From Macrostomum hystrix (taxonomy: Eukaryota > Platyhelminthes > Macrostomidae): a DNA stretch of 64,000 nt. The notes beneath the pieces are model-generated. The model was not told where the DNA came from and made no database searches. It saw nothing but the letters and a program-made list of their open reading frames with translations. The position numbers and the translations under genes were made by a program. Positions 12,001 to 27,000 of the stretch are shown here, one piece after another. The DNA lies in contig CATNEN010000039.1 in the NCBI GenBank assembly GCA_950097015.1, forward strand, positions 8,634,501 to 8,698,500. The letters run 5' to 3'. How positions within the stretch are numbered: the first letter of the stretch is position 1; the number at the start of each line of letters is the position of its first letter.

Positions 12001-15000
12001 CATCTAGAAAATCTCCCATCTAGAAAATCTCCCATCCCGAAAATCTCCCATCCTGAAAATCTCCCATCTCGAAAATCCCCATCCTGAAAATCTCCCATCC
12101 TGAAAATCTCCCATTCTGAAAATCTCCCATCCAAGAAATCTCCCATTCTGAAAATCTCCCATCCTATAAATCTCCCATCCTGAAAATCTCCCGTCCTGAA
12201 AATCTCCCATCCCAGAAATCTCTCATTCTGAAAATGTCCCATCCTGAAAATCTCCCATCCTGAAAATCTCCCGTCCTGAAAATCTCCTATCTAGAAAATC
12301 TCCCATCTAGAAAATCTCCCATCTAGAAAATCTCCCATCTAGAAAATCTCCCATCTCGAAAATCTCCCATCTAGAAAATCTCCCATCTAGAAAATCTCCC
12401 ATCTCAAAAATCTCCCATCTATAAAATCTCCCATCTAGAAAATCTCCCATCTAGAAAATCTCCCATCTATAAAATCTCCCATCTCGAAAATCTCTTATCT
12501 AGAAAATCTCCCATATCGAAAATCTCCCATCTAGAAAATCTCCCATCCCAGAAATCTCCCATCTAGAAAATCTCCCATCTAGAAAATCTCCCATCCTATA
12601 AATCTCCCATCCCAAAATTTCCCTTTCTGAAGCCACCTCTTTCCCGAAAAGCTAATTTTAGAACATCTCTCTCGAAAATCATTTTCCCCCGAAATTCTCC
12701 TCTCCTGAAAATTTCCATAACAAAAAATTCCCTAAAAAGCCATTAAAGGATCTCTCCAATGATGAATAATTTTATTGTTAAGATCTATTACCTGTCTAAT
12801 TTTGAGTGTCATGTCACGCACAAGTGTCTTAATCGCTTCATTCACAGAAAAATTCTCTTTCTTAAGCACAACGTTTGTTGCGTAATAATAGGCCGAAAGA
12901 AAAAAATGGTCATTTTATCGGGATAAATTATTAAACGAAATGAATTCAGAGGCAGCCTGATACAATAAAATCTCAGCCCAGATACTGAGAGTTTGATAAA
13001 CTCGCAACTGTCAGTTACCATCAGATCTTTTTTGAATTGCCCCATCAGCTCATAGCAATGAGTAGTGTCTCAGTGCTACACGAAGTCTATACGAATGGAG
13101 GCCAAAAAGTTGTCAAGCGCTGTTGTACTTCGGCCAGTCAATTCACGCCTGATTGCATCAGTGTGACACGATGCCCCGGGACTTCGTTAGTTGAATTTAA
13201 ATTAGTTTAGTGCGGCGAGCCAGGGACCCTTCAAGCAGACAGTAGGAACTGCTGCCTATTTTAATTGCACAATAAAAATGCTCCGAGTGCGTGTAGTTTC
13301 ATATAGACATGGAGCAATATTGGTTTGAACTGATTCGGACTTTGAGTACAGTCTCAGGCTAGGATTATACTGAAGTAGAAGCACACAGGACTCGTGGAGT
13401 CTCAGTTGTCTACTCTACCATCCACTGTCTGCACTCTACTCTACCATCTACAGTTTACTTTCTACTCTACTATCCACTGTCTACTCTCTACTCTACCATC
13501 CACTGTCTACTCTCTACTCTACCATCCACTGTCTACTCTCTACTCTACCATCCACTGTCTACTCTCTACTCTACCATCCACTGTCTACTCTCTACTCTAC
13601 CATACACTGTCTACTCTCTACTCTACCATCTACTGTCTACTCTCTACTCTACTATCTACTGTTTACTCTCTACTCTACCATCCACTGTTTACTCTCTACT
13701 CTACCATCTACTGTTTACTCTCTACTCTACCATCCACTGTCTACTCTCTACTTTACCATCTACTGTTTACTTTCTACTCTACCATATACTGTTTACTCTC
13801 TACTCTACCATCCACTGTCTACTCTCTACTTTACCATCTACTGTTTACTTTCTACTCTACCATATACTGTTTACTCTCTACTCTACCATATACTGTCTAC
13901 TCTCTACTCTACCATCCACTGTCTACTTTCTACTTTACCATCTACTGTTTACTTTCTACTCTACCATATACTGTTTACTCTCTACTCTACCATCCACTGT
14001 CTACTCTCTACTCTACCATCCACTGTCTACTCTCTACTCTACCATATACTGTTTACTCTCTACTCTACCATCCACTGTCTACTCTCTACTCTACCATCTA
14101 CTGTTTACTCTCTACTCTACCATCTACTGTCTACTCTCTACTCTACCATCTACTGTCTACTCTCTACTCTACTATCTACTGTTTACTCTCTACTCTACTA
14201 TCTACTGTTTACTCTCTACTCTACTATCTACTGTTTACTCTCTACTCTACCATCCACTGTTTACTCTCTACTCTGTGAGGCCACAAAGGCGGAGAGATGT
14301 CCATCATCTGGGTCCTAGCTTTGGCGCGGAAACACCTAGAGCAACTTAGGTAGCGGGTTTTTTCTGTCGTGTTTCTTCTATTTTTCTGCTCGCGTGCGGG
14401 TCCTGAGCAGTCCAGTCTCCGCTACCTTCATCTCTCCACCCATTCCCTACTCTTCATCCTTCACTTCCGCCGTTACTATACACTAGAAAGAATATATTAA
14501 ATAAGCTAAAGAAATATTATTAAGAAGCACTTGAAGCGCTGGTTAAAGTCCTATTAAGGCTGATGCCATCAACCTTGTCTGCCGTTCCCAATAGGCGGAG
14601 AAGAAAATTCAAAGACTGAAAGGAAACACGGCTTCCTTTTTATGATCATTCGCGTCCAGACTTGCAGTTTGTTATTTTGTCTTAACAAATGGAAATTTGT
14701 ATCTCTCTGGGGAAATATTATCACTAATCTTCTGAAATGCTATTGAAAATGCTCTTTGGAATAATGATCTGTTGATTTCAGTCGCGAGCAATAATTTAAT
14801 AATGGTGTTTTTTGCCGACACCAAAAGTGATTACTCAGTGAGAACACTTTGAGATTGCTTTGAAAGCAGCATGAAGACAAGAGTAGCATAAAATACTCGT
14901 TATCTTATCGAATCAAGAAAGATACTATTGTGTCTTCAAAATCTCCAAAACTTCAAAAAATTTGAACTTCAAACTCCAACTTCAAAATCTCCCAACTTTA

Positions 15001-18000
15001 AAATCTCCCAACTTCAAAATCTCCCAACTTCAAAATCTCCCAACTTCAAAATCTCCCAACTTTAAAATCTCGCCAATTCGAATTTTTCCAATTTCAAACC
15101 ATTTTTTAACTCAGATTTAAACGATTCCTTAACGTCAAAACTTTCCGATAAAAAATCTCCTAACTTTGTAATCTCCAAACTAAAAATGTTTCCTTTCGTT
15201 AAGATCTAAAAGGTTTTAAGACTTCCTGCTTCGGAAATGTACAACCCTGTTGTAAACAATTTTCGACAATTCGAAAATCTATTTGCTTCGAAATATCAGA
15301 ATGCATAAGTCACCAAGAAATACTAAAAAAATAAATTATAACAAACTTATGACTTACATTCTCGACTGGCCGAGGGACCTGAAAGTTTCGGAGTGCAACA
15401 TAATAAATTAGGGTGAAAATTATGCTTCACATAGGAATTAATATGTAGATAAGAGTATTATATAATGGGATATCTAATGGGAGAATTCTATGGGGATCTA
15501 GAATCTAATGGGAGAATTCTATGGGGATCTGGAATGTAATGGGAGAGTTCTATGAGGATCTGGAATCTAATGGGATAATTCTATGGGGATTTGGAATCTA
15601 ATGGCAGAATTCCATGGGGATTTGGAATCTAATGGGAGAATTCTATGGGGATCGGGAATCTAATGGGAGAAATCTGGCAGATAAAGGGAAGTATTTCCCT
15701 TGCTTTATTCGAATATTAAGAAGGTGGGAATTTTTCAGTTCTGGGAAACGATTTATTAATTCTGAAATCGGGAAAAATCCCATTAACGAGGGACCATCGC
15801 ATCCTAGCGATGAAACTCACCCACAGAGAAGTCAAGCCAGAAAAGTCCCGTTGGATCACCGGACTCTATACGATAAGCCAGGCTTTCAGAGCCACCAGCT
15901 GACTCAGCTGTCACCGTGGCAACCAGGCTGTCAACCGCAAGCGCCTCGGAGACGCTCACACGGCGCCTGTCTGCTGGTCTGTACGCCGGTCCGGCTGTTG
16001 AAGCCACTAGAACCGTTACCATAGCAACGGAGCTCAACGCCGGGCTGCCGGCGTCGACAGCAGACACGACAATGTCGAAGCTTCGCGCGTCGATTCCGCC
16101 GATAGCGACGCTGCGAACCAAGCTGAGGGCCCCGCTGTGGCGATCAACGCTGAAGAGGCACCCGAAGCTGCCGCCACTTAGGACACGACCGACTTCGGAG
16201 ACGCTGACGATCGAGTAGCTGACGGTGCCGTTTTCGCCAGCGTCTGGATCTTCAGCGACGACAGAGCCAATAGGGAGGCGCTCCGACTCAAGCGACTGAG
16301 GAGCTCGGCGAATGACAAAACGGTAGGGCGCGCCAACAAACACCGGCGCATTGTCATTGACGTCTCCAACGTCGACGCGAACTCCGACCCGACCCTCCGA
16401 AGTCAGAGTGGTGGCGGAGATGGCGAAGCGAATCGATCGACGACCAGGCGGAAGAGACTCCGCGTCCAGTTGGACGGCCAGGCTCACCAGACCGCTGACG
16501 GCGTCCACGCTGAAGTGTCGCTCTGCCAAGGCGAAGTCTTCGGCAAAGTCGGCCAGTGGGCGAAGAGCGAATCGGCATGGCTGATCGAGCGGAGGCTCCG
16601 GCCAAGGTCGGATCTGGCCGATCGTGTGACCGGTTGGCGAGTTCTCATCGATTCTTGCTGCGATACCTCCGACTGGTCGAAGTAGTAGCAGCAGCAGCGG
16701 AGGCGATGGCAGTTGATTTCGTAGCGAGCCGACGCCTCCTACATCGACTGTGATGCTGCTGACGACCGAGTGTCTGGAGTCGTTGGCCATCAGCCGGAGT
16801 CGGTAAAGTCCGCGGACAAGTGTCGTCGAGCCGAACGCTGCTGAAATCCAGCCGGTCTCAGCGTCGACAACAAAAGTGCCCGTCGCGTCCGCTTCTGAGC
16901 CGTCGACATTGCTGATTAACGTCGTCGACGCCACTGCGAGAATCGGTGGCGATCCGACCAGGTCTGGATCGGTGACTCGAACCCGCGTCACCCGAGCACC
17001 CTGGTAGGTTGGCAGTTCCAGCGCCGAGACGATCGACGGTGCCACTATTATCGGCGGGGTATCGTCTACGTCGCCGACTTCAATGCGGACGCGAACGGCT
17101 TGAAGGCTGCGCATCGGTCGCGGCTGTCCACGGTCGCGGGCCCAAACGCGCAGTTCGTACCGGCTGACCAGCTCGCGGTTCAGCTGGCCGCGCAGTCGAA
17201 GAGCGCCCGTGTCTGGATCGATGTAGAACGGCGACAGCGTGTCGTCGCCTTCGACATTGGAGCCGGCTGTCCAGATCTCGTACTCGACGGCTCCGTTATC
17301 GCCGCTGTCGGCGTCCGTTGCCAACAACACCAGGGCAGCTCCGGCGGCGGAGAACGAAGTCGAGTTGGTCGACCAATTTGCGTCGAAAACGCGGACGACG
17401 CTGCCGATTGGAGCGTCCTCGGACACCCAGCCGACGACGAGGAGGTCGCAAGTAGGCGTCGACCATTCCGGCCGGTTGTCATTGACATCGCGCAGCGTCA
17501 CGCGGACTCGAATCTCGGCCGCCACCGGCGCGGAGGCATCCGCAGCAGCGAGCCGGGCTGTCACAGCCAGCACTAAATGCGACTCGCCTCTGTCCCGGCG
17601 GTCCAAACCCGCTCTGGCTGTCGTGATGACTCCGCTGCTCGGTCCGATGTCAAAATAGTCTCGCCATTCTGGCGGCGAAGCGTTTGACAGGGCAAAGACA
17701 AGCGCTGGGAGCTCGATGCGTTGATGATTGTCTTCTGCCGCGGAGTCTTCAGATGGCACCGCCACAACGCGGGCAACGAAAGCACCTATAGGAGCGTCCT
17801 CATCGAGGGCGACAAACTCAGACGGTTGAACGCTGAGGTCAACGGTGCGGCGTCCAGTCAGCGACTGTGGCGATGTCGATGTGTCGGCGCGAACGGACAC
17901 ATTCAGTCGGAGGCGCCGGGTAGTCTGAGGTTGGGACCCGGGCCTCATTTTCAGCGTCAGGGAGAAATTGGCTCCAGGTATAATCTGTACGGTTGAAGCA

Positions 18001-21000
18001 GTGGCGATTGCGACCAGACCCGTGGCTGGGTCGATGCTGAATAGGCCGGGATCGTTGCCTAGGCAACGGGATATGCGAGAAAATGTAAAATGTGCCTATT
18101 AAAGATGAAACCAGCAATTAGACAAAAACCTGTAAAGTAAAACTGAACCATTTAGGCAATAAGTGAACTTTTTAGACAATAAATAAAACAGTTAGACAGG
18201 AATGGAACCTTTGAGCCTAGAAATGAACCTGTTAGACTAGAATTGAACCTGTTAGACTAGAAATGAACCTGTTAGACTAGAATTGAACCTGTTAGACTAG
18301 AAATGAACCTGTTAGAGAAGAAGTGAACCTGTTACACTAGAAACAATCCTCTTAGAGAAGAAATGAACCTGTTACACAAGAAACGAACCTGTTACACAAG
18401 AAACAAACCTGTTACACAAGAAACGAACCTGTTAGACTAGAAACGAACCTGTTACACAAGAAACGAACCTGTTAGACTAGAAATGAACCTGTTAGACTAG
18501 AAATGAACCTGTTAGACTAGAAATGAAACAGTTAGTTAAGAAAGGAACCTTTGAGCCTAGAAATGAACCTGTTAGACTAGAAATATACCTGTTAGACTAG
18601 AAATATACCTGTTAGACTAGAAATATACCTGTTAGACTAGAAATGTACCTGTTAGACAAGAAATGAACCTGTTAGACATTTCAGCTTTATCATACATTCT
18701 GATGTAGTTTCAGAGAAATAACTTTCAGTACGAACTGACTCGCTCTTCTTATTTTTTCCCTCCAACCCCAACTCAAAGTCGCTGTGCGGGCTATCGGAGA
18801 CAGCCAATTAGTCATCCGTGGAGCTGTCCTGAACGCGAAGCTCCGTGGAGCCTGGCTGAGTAGACTCAGCTCACAAAAAAACTAAGCTTAGCTTTCTATC
18901 TCAGCGGAGAGACTCAATTGTCTCCGCTGTATCTGACTCTTTTCGCTATTATCAGAAAATGAGAAGATAAGTCGGCCTGGGACTAGCACTAGCCATGTGT
19001 CTCCTGTTAGTCTCTATGGAATCCGAGTCACTCAGACGAAGGCGCTACAGAAAATGCGACAAATTTTAATTCGGTGCACGAAAGTAAATAATGTAAGGCC
19101 AATTTAAAATTAGTTTATTTAAACAGTTAACTACAAGTTTATCCCCAAAGGCACACGGAGACATATAATCGTATAATTTCCAAAGGATCTAAAGACTTTG
19201 TACAGACTGTATTGTCCATGGACATAAGACCTGAAGCAATCGAGAATCTATTGACTTGCTCATCGCTCCCCCGTAGCTAAAACTCAAACTAATGACCTCT
19301 GTTTAAAAGTTAAACAGATACAGACAAATGCAAGCCAATATACAGAAAGATACAGGCAAGTTCTAACAGATATCAACCAATATTCAGACAGAGATACAGG
19401 CAAGTACAGAAAGATACAGTCAAGTACAGACAGATACAGTCAAGTACAGACAGATACAGTCAAGTACAGACAGATACAGGCAAGTACAGACAGATACAGG
19501 CAAGTACAGACAGATACAGTCAAGTACAGACAGATACAGTCAAGTACAGACAGATACAGTCAAGTACAGACAGATACAGTCAAGTACAGAAAGATACAGT
19601 CAAGTACAGACAGATACAGGCAAGTACAGACAGATACAGGCAAGTACAGACAGATACAGGCAAGTACAGACAGATACAGTCAAGTACAGACAGATACAGG
19701 CAAGTACAGACAGATACAGGCAAGTACAGACAGATACAGTCAAGTACAGACAGATACAGGCAAGTACAGACAGATACAGGCAAGTACAGACAGATACAGG
19801 CAAGTACAGACAGATACAGGCAAGTAAGTAGTAAAGCTAAGATGTCTAGATTAACAATTAACATTGATTAAATGATCAAGCCTCAGTCACAAAAGACCAA
19901 AGCACAACAGAGGCAAACAATGCGGCAATCAATTATAGTGTAGACTTTAGCCTCTTTCACTAATGAAACTGGCTTTCTCTGGCTCTGCCCGGAGCGCATT
20001 TGGCCGGCCCGATTCTAGGAGCATTATAAAATCTGAAAGCGCCAATCTCACTGACTGCTTTCCTAGACTGAGGGCCTAGTTTATTGCAATATTGGACTGG
20101 TTGGGCTAACAAATTTGCATCAATAGGACATGCAGGGTGAATTTACGAGATGCACTGCTCACACTGTGCTCAGAAATTGCTCGGAGAACAAAAAAGGCCC
20201 GAAGATATACAAATAGAATCCCAACATGGAATGCCCAAGTAAATTTATGGACAGTAGCTGATAACCATTCCAATCAGTCAATAGATCAGTAGCTTCAGCC
20301 AATAGATGAGTAGCTTTAGTCAATAGATCAGTAGCTTCAGCCAATAGATGAGTAGCTTTAGTCAATAGATCAGTAGCTTCAGCCAATAGATGAGTAGCTT
20401 TAGTCAATAGATCAGTAGCTTCAGCCAATAGATGAGTAGCTTTAGTCAATAGATCAGTAGCTTCAGCCAATAGATGAGTAGCTTTAGTCAATAGATCAGT
20501 AGCTTCAGCCAATAGATGAGTAGCTTTAGTCAATAGATCAGTAGCTTCAGCCAATAGATAAGTAGCTTTAGTCAATAGATCAGTAGCTTCAGCCAATAGA
20601 TGAGTAGCTTTAGTCAATAGATCAGTAGCTTCAGCCAATAGATGAGTAGCTTTAGTCAATAGATCAGTAGCTTCAGCCAATAGATAAGTAGCTTTAGTCA
20701 ATAGATCAGTAGCTTCAGCCAATAGATGAGTAGCTTTAGTCAATAGATCAGTAGCTTCAGCCAATAGATGAGTAGCTTTAGTCAATAGATCAGTAGCTTC
20801 AGCCAATAGATGAGTAGCTTTAGTCAATAGATCAAAAGCTGATGGAAATTTCAATAAAATTTATTGATTCATCAATCGATGTTTCCGTGTCTGAATTTAG
20901 GAGTAAAAATCAACATTTCAACCTGTCGGACCTTGATCGGATGCACTAATAAAGTTGCGAAATTAGCCTTCTAAAAGTGCGCTGAATTATCGCATCGATT

Positions 21001-24000
21001 CGCGACAGGCCCGACTATAAAGAATTTATAAATATTCGATCGAAATTGAGTCTGAGAAGGCACACAGACACACACACAGTTCCAGACTTCCAAGCTCCAG
21101 ACTGAAATTTATCATCTCCCGCTCTGCCGTAAGTGTTTTTAAAATTAGGCAGTAATTTGCATAATTATGCGTTTCATTTTGTGTCCGCTTTTACTGCTCA
21201 AGCCAGACAACTTGGCCAGGGAATTCTCCTTAGACTTTCAAAAGTTCAATTGACTTTAGCAAACACATTTAACTTTTATCATTCTCTGATAATCACTAAT
21301 TACTGTCTAATCATTGAGTTCATCAATCAATAAAATCTGATCATTCACTTCATCAGCAAATAAAATCTGATCATTCACTTCATCAGCCAATAAAATCTGA
21401 TCATTAACTTCATTAGTCAATGAAATCTGATCATTCACTTCATCAGCCAATAAAATCTGATCATTAACTTCATTAGTCAATGAAATCTGATCATTCACTT
21501 CATTAGTCAATAAAATCTGATCATTCACTTCATCAGCCAATAAAATCTGATCATTCACTTCATCAGCCAATAAAATCTGATCATTCACTTCATCAGCCAA
21601 TAAAATCTGATCATTAACTTTATCAGCCAATAAAATCTGATCATTCACTTCATTAGTCAATAAAATCTGATTATTCACTTCATCAGCTGATAAAATCTGA
21701 TCATTCACTTCATTAGTCAATGAAATCTGATCATTCACTTCATCAGCCAATGAAATCTGATCATTCACCTCATCAGCTAAAAAAATCTGATCATTCACTT
21801 CATCAGCCAATAAACTCTGATCATTCACTTCATCAGCTAAAAAAATCTGATCATTCACTTCATCAGCCAATAAAATCTGATCATTCACTTCATCAGTCAA
21901 TAAAATCTGATCATTCACTTCATCAGCCAATAAAATCTGATCATTCACTTCATCAGCCAATAAAATCTGATCTTTCACTTCATCAGCCAATGAAATCTGA
22001 TCATTCACTTCATCAGCCAATGAAATCTGATCATTCACTTCATCAGCCAATGAAATCTGATCATTCACTTAATCAGTCAATGAAATCTGATCATTCACTT
22101 CATCAGCCAATAAAATCTGATCATTCACTTCATCAGCCAATGAAATCTGATCATTCACTTCATCAGCTAATAAAATCTGATCATTCACTTCATCAGCCAA
22201 TGAAATCTGATCATTCACTTCATCAGCTAATAAAATCTGATCATTCACTTCATCAGCTAATAAAATGTGATCATTCACTTCATCAGCCAATGAAATCTGA
22301 TCATTCACTTCATCAGCCAATAAAATCTGATCATTCACTTCATCAGCCAATGAAATCTGATCATTCACTTCATCAGTCATTAAAACCTGATCCTCCAAGT
22401 AATGCTGAGTTCTGCTCCACCCATAAAATTTTCTTTCAGTCTCCAACATTCAGCTCATTTCCAGCAATTGCAGAGCACACACAGGCCAGCAGCATGACTC
22501 AAAGCAATATAGAGCCAGTGTGTAACTTGCGTGATGTGTGCAGGATTGCATAACAAGTTAAAACAGGGCTAAAAACTGAGCATTAAGGAGTGACTGAATG
22601 AAGGCCGGAGACCCAGTCTTTGAAGGCAATTCGCTGTCTGAATTGCTTGAAAAAAGCATGTAAAAAACAATATATTTTCCGTTACAAGGTAAACATTTGT
22701 TTAAATGAACTGGCTTCATTCATGCTTCTTTAATGGAAGATTTTTTTCTTTTTTTCTGAATTGCTGAGTGAAGCTTCCAGATTTTTTCAAGCCGCTGTCA
22801 GTTTCAATTTACCTGGATAAATGTCGTCTGTTGAAACGATTTCTACAACCAAAGTGTTTCATTATTTATTGCCATTTTCTTGTATTCCCCGCAAAGCAGA
22901 AACAGTTCATCACTCACTGACCAAACGCAAAGCGAGTTACTTAAACTACTAATTGTTTTTCTGAATTATCAGTTAGTCATTTCTTAGTCGATTCTGTATC
23001 CAGCCTACCAATCTATCGTATTATTCGATTGCGTAATAGTAAAATGACGATAAAAAATCCCTATACGAGCCTGCCAGCAGAAATGGGGATGAATGATGGG
23101 ACGCGTTTCATTGGTCAGGCCTCGTTTGACTTTCTATTTAGTTTTGTTATCTCAGGAAACTGGCAGTTCTGAACGAAATTATGCTCCAATTCTTTGCTCT
23201 CTTATCGATGAGGAATTTCTGTTGTGTCTGTCCTGCAAAATTTTTAGTCAGGACTGCACACGTGACACTGGAATTCGTTTTGTTATAATACTCGGATTTC
23301 AGCAGCGACTGACGCGTTGATAGAAGACTTCACTCTTGCTGCGATTCTAGCTGCGATTCTAGCTGCGATTCTAGGTGCGATTCAACGTGCAATTCTAGGT
23401 GCGATTCTAGCTGTGATTCTAGCTGTGATTCTAGCTGCGATTCTAGCTGTGATTCTAGCTGCGATTCTAGCTGCGATTCTAGCTGTGATTCTAGCTGCGA
23501 TTCTAGCTGTGATTCTAGCTGCGATTCTAGCTGCGATTCTAGCTGTGATTCTAGCTGCGATTCTAGCTGCGATTCTAGCTGTGATTCTAGCTGTGATTCT
23601 AGGTGCGATTCTAGGTGCGATTCTAGGTGCGATTCTAGCTGTGATTCTAGCTGTGATTCTAGCTGCGATTCTAGCTGTGATTCTAGCTGCGATTCTAGCT
23701 GCGATTCTAGCTGTGATTCTAGCTGCGATTCTAGCTGTGATTCTAGCTGCGATTCTAGCTGTGATTCTAGCTGTGATTCTAGCTGCGATTCTAGCTGTGA
23801 TTCTAGCTGCGATTCTAGCTGTGATTCTAGCTGCGATTCTAGCTGTGATTCTAGCTGCGATTCTAGCTGTGATTCTAGCTGTGATTCTAGCTGTGATTCT
23901 AGCTGTGATTCTAGCTGCGATTCTAGCTGTGATTCTAGCTGTGATTCTAGCTGTGATTCTAGCTGTGATTCTAGCTGCGATTCTAGCTGCGATTCTAGCT

Positions 24001-27000
24001 GTAATTCTAGCTGTGATTCTAGCTGCGATTCTAGTTGTGATTCTAGCTTTGATTCTAGCTGTGATTCTAGCTGCGATTCTAGGTGCGATTCTAGGTGCGA
24101 TTCTAGCTGTGATTCTAGCTGCGATTCTAGCTGCGATTCTAGGTGCGATTCAAGGTGCAATTCTAGGTGCGATTCTAGGTGCGATTCTAGCTGCGATTCT
24201 AGTTGTGATTCTAGGTGCGATTCTAGCTGCGATTCTAGCTGTGATTCTAGGTGCAATTCTAGCTGCGATTCTAGCTGCGATTCTAGCTGTGATTCTAGCT
24301 GCGATTCTAGTTGTGATTCTAGGTGTAATTCTAGGTGCAATTCTAGGTGCGATTCTAGCTGCGATTCTAGCTGTGGTTCTAGCTGCGATTCTAGTTGTAA
24401 TTCTAGGTGCGATTCTAGCTGCGATTCTAGCTGTGATTCTAGGTGCAATTCTAGCTGCGATTCTAGCTGCGATTCTAGCTGTGATTCTAGCTGCGATTCT
24501 AGTTGTGATTCTAGGTGTAATTCTAGGTGCAATTCTAGGTGCGATTCTAGCTGCGATTCTAGCTGTGGTTCTAGCTGCGATTCTAGTTGTGATTCTAGGT
24601 GCGATTCTAGCTGCGATTCTAGCTGCGATTCTAGCTGTGATTCTAGCTGCGATTCTAGTTGTGATTCTAGGAGTGATTCTAGCTGTGATTCTAGCTGTGA
24701 TTCTAGCTGCGATTCTAGTTGTGATTCTAGGAGTGATTCTAGCTGCGATTCTAGTTGCAAATCTAGGTGCGATCTTAGCTGCGATTCTAGCTGCGATTCT
24801 AGCTGCGATTCCAGCTGCGATACTTGTCACAGTTCCATCTGTGATTTCAGCTGCGATTCAAATATAAATTCTTTCTTCTAATTTCACAAAAAAGCCAGCA
24901 ACCAACAGTTCCATAAGCTTCGCAGATTTAAGCCTCAAATAACAGCATATTCTGTGACGCAATTATTCGCACAAGCGGGACTAACAAGGTAGTAATCACC
25001 TAAGCATTCTTTATAGAAGCTGTCAAAAATCCTGGCCCTCTAGCCGGTTTAGAAAACTGTGTCTAAACAATATCCAAACCGAAGCGACGCGCCAAATTGA
25101 AGAGGAACCCAGAAGAGCCTTGTCAAAATCGGGCAGGTATCGAGCTGTGGCATTATTGCGTAATTCTGGAGTGGGTATTAGGCGGGATAACCACTGGGCT
25201 GACGGCGCTTTCCAAGGCTTAGGTTAGCCGCTGAAGAGCCACTTGGAGAATGCGTTAGGACCGCCGTCTCGGATAGTCTTCTACGAAATACCGCTATGAA
25301 TCATTAAGTCTTCTTTAATATAAAAACCATTTGAAATTGAGTAGCCTAGCAGTTTTTTCGAGCTTCGGTTTCTGAGAGGTCTTTAGTTCGAATCTGAAGG
25401 CTGCGCAGTCCATGGACTGGGGGGAGGGGGCGAAGCCACACTCTGAACTCCACTGTTCTAGTGGAGTCGGGAATCGAACCCCCGACCTTTAAGTCATGTA
25501 CAACCCACATGATAAAGACACAAAATTAGCCTTTGTCCCACTAGCACTAGCTGTGGAAGGAGTTTTGGTGACCGTGTAGACGTGGCGTCTCCTACCCAGT
25601 CCATGGACTGAGCAGATGTACATAATCTATGGAAGCACAGCGTCATAAGCTGTATATCTGGGTTAATATTTGCAGGAGGGCTGTGGACAATGGCACATCA
25701 TTTGGTGTCAGTAGAGCCGCAGCCGGCCAGGAGGCAATTCTGGCCATTCCGCTGACTACTGAGCACACACGCACACAGGTTGTGTACATCGGCCACGATT
25801 TTTTCGCTGTCAGGCAATGTACACTCTCACTGCGCCCCTAGAAATTTGGCCCCCCGAGCCTGCGAGCTCATAAAATTTCAATTCTATTAATTGAGAGCAA
25901 ATTATGCAGATGTCAATCTTGAAGACTGCGCCACAGTCACAACCTCACAGTGCACTACTTTTTGGTTTCCTAGAAAAATGAGAACTAGGCCTAGAAAAGC
26001 AGTGGAGAGGATGATTTTCTGGTGCCCAGCCCTCCCTGCGCATGTGTTGCGCATCCTGAACTGAGAAAAAAAATTGTGGACGAAACATCATGGGCGCCGC
26101 TGGAAGAGAAATCAAGCGGAAAACCAAATGGGAAGCAAAGCAGGAAGAGGGAGAAAGGCAGGGAGGGCTAGGGGCTGATGCTGGACTAGATGAAACGGAT
26201 TATCGAGGACTAAACGAGCCGACAAATTGGCGTCGGGACCGCGAAATGGAGCGAGGCGGGACATATAGAGGCCGGGTGGAGGCTGAGCCAGATGATGAAG
26301 CTGGGCCGGGTGGAGTCTCGAGGTGCATGAGAGACTGGTCAGCTGGCTTCGTGCGGTTTAGGAAAGCCCCCAACGTGGCGTGGCGTTATATGCCTTTTGA
26401 GTCGTGTTCTCAAGTCAAAACTCCTTCGTGCAATGTGCGCTCTAACGGGATGCATTTTGGTTTGGGAAACGGGAATAAAAAACTGCTTCTTTAAAAAAGA
26501 TTAAACAATAAGAACGATAAACCTGCGATTATAGCTGCTGTTTCTAGCTGCGCTTCCAGCTGCGATTCTAGCTACTGTTCCAGCTGCGATTCTAGCTACT
26601 GTTCCAGCTGCGATTCTAGCTACTGTTCCAGCTGCGATTCTAGCTACTGTTCCAGCTGCGATTCTAGCTACTGTTCCAGCTGCGATTCTAGCTACTGTTC
26701 CAGCTGCGATTCTAGCTACTGTTCCAGCTGCGATTCTAGCTACTGTTCCAGCTGCGATTCTAGCTACTGTTCCAGCTGCGATTCTAGCTACTGTTCCAGC
26801 TGCGATTCTAGCTACTGTTCCAGCTGCGATTCTAGCTACTGTTCCAGCTGCGATTCTAGCTACTGTTCCAGCTGCGATTCTAGCTACTGTTCCAGCTGCG
26901 ATTCTAGCTACTGTTCCAGCTGCGATTCTAGCTACTGTTCCAGCTGCGATTCTAGCTACTGTTCCAGCTGCGATTCTAGCTACTGTTCCAGCTGCGATTC

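Larger units (their letters stand above)
8621..15820. other. 7.2-kb cadherin intron packed with tandem arrays
   Basis: Between cadherin exons 9 and 10. Eight arrays are listed separately. The unique spacers (9043-9588, 10012-10800, 11641-11960, 12625-13400, 14276-14965, 15076-15460) are AT-rich and hold no recognised gene. The tail of the 15.5-kb array reaches within about 150 bp of exon 9, and the GAGT array touches the acceptor of exon 10. Confidence 0.85.

Noticed and set aside
13394-14278. 294-codon open frame rich in Leu, Ser, Thr and Tyr
   Set aside because: It follows the 24-bp array at 13405-14275 exactly.
20159-22553. Repeat proteins of 230-280 codons ([25 protein letters not shown] types)
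   Set aside because: They arise from 42-bp and 30-bp arrays inside a cadherin intron. Both strands are open, and there is no start context or homology.
23330-24867. Open frames of 476-516 codons on both strands
   Set aside because: They are products of a 12-bp tandem array without stop codons. They have no unique sequence and are open in several frames at once.
26090-26494. 134-codon plus-strand open frame, rich in Glu, Arg and Gly
   Set aside because: No recognisable family and no supporting splice or promoter signal. It lies in a cadherin intron.
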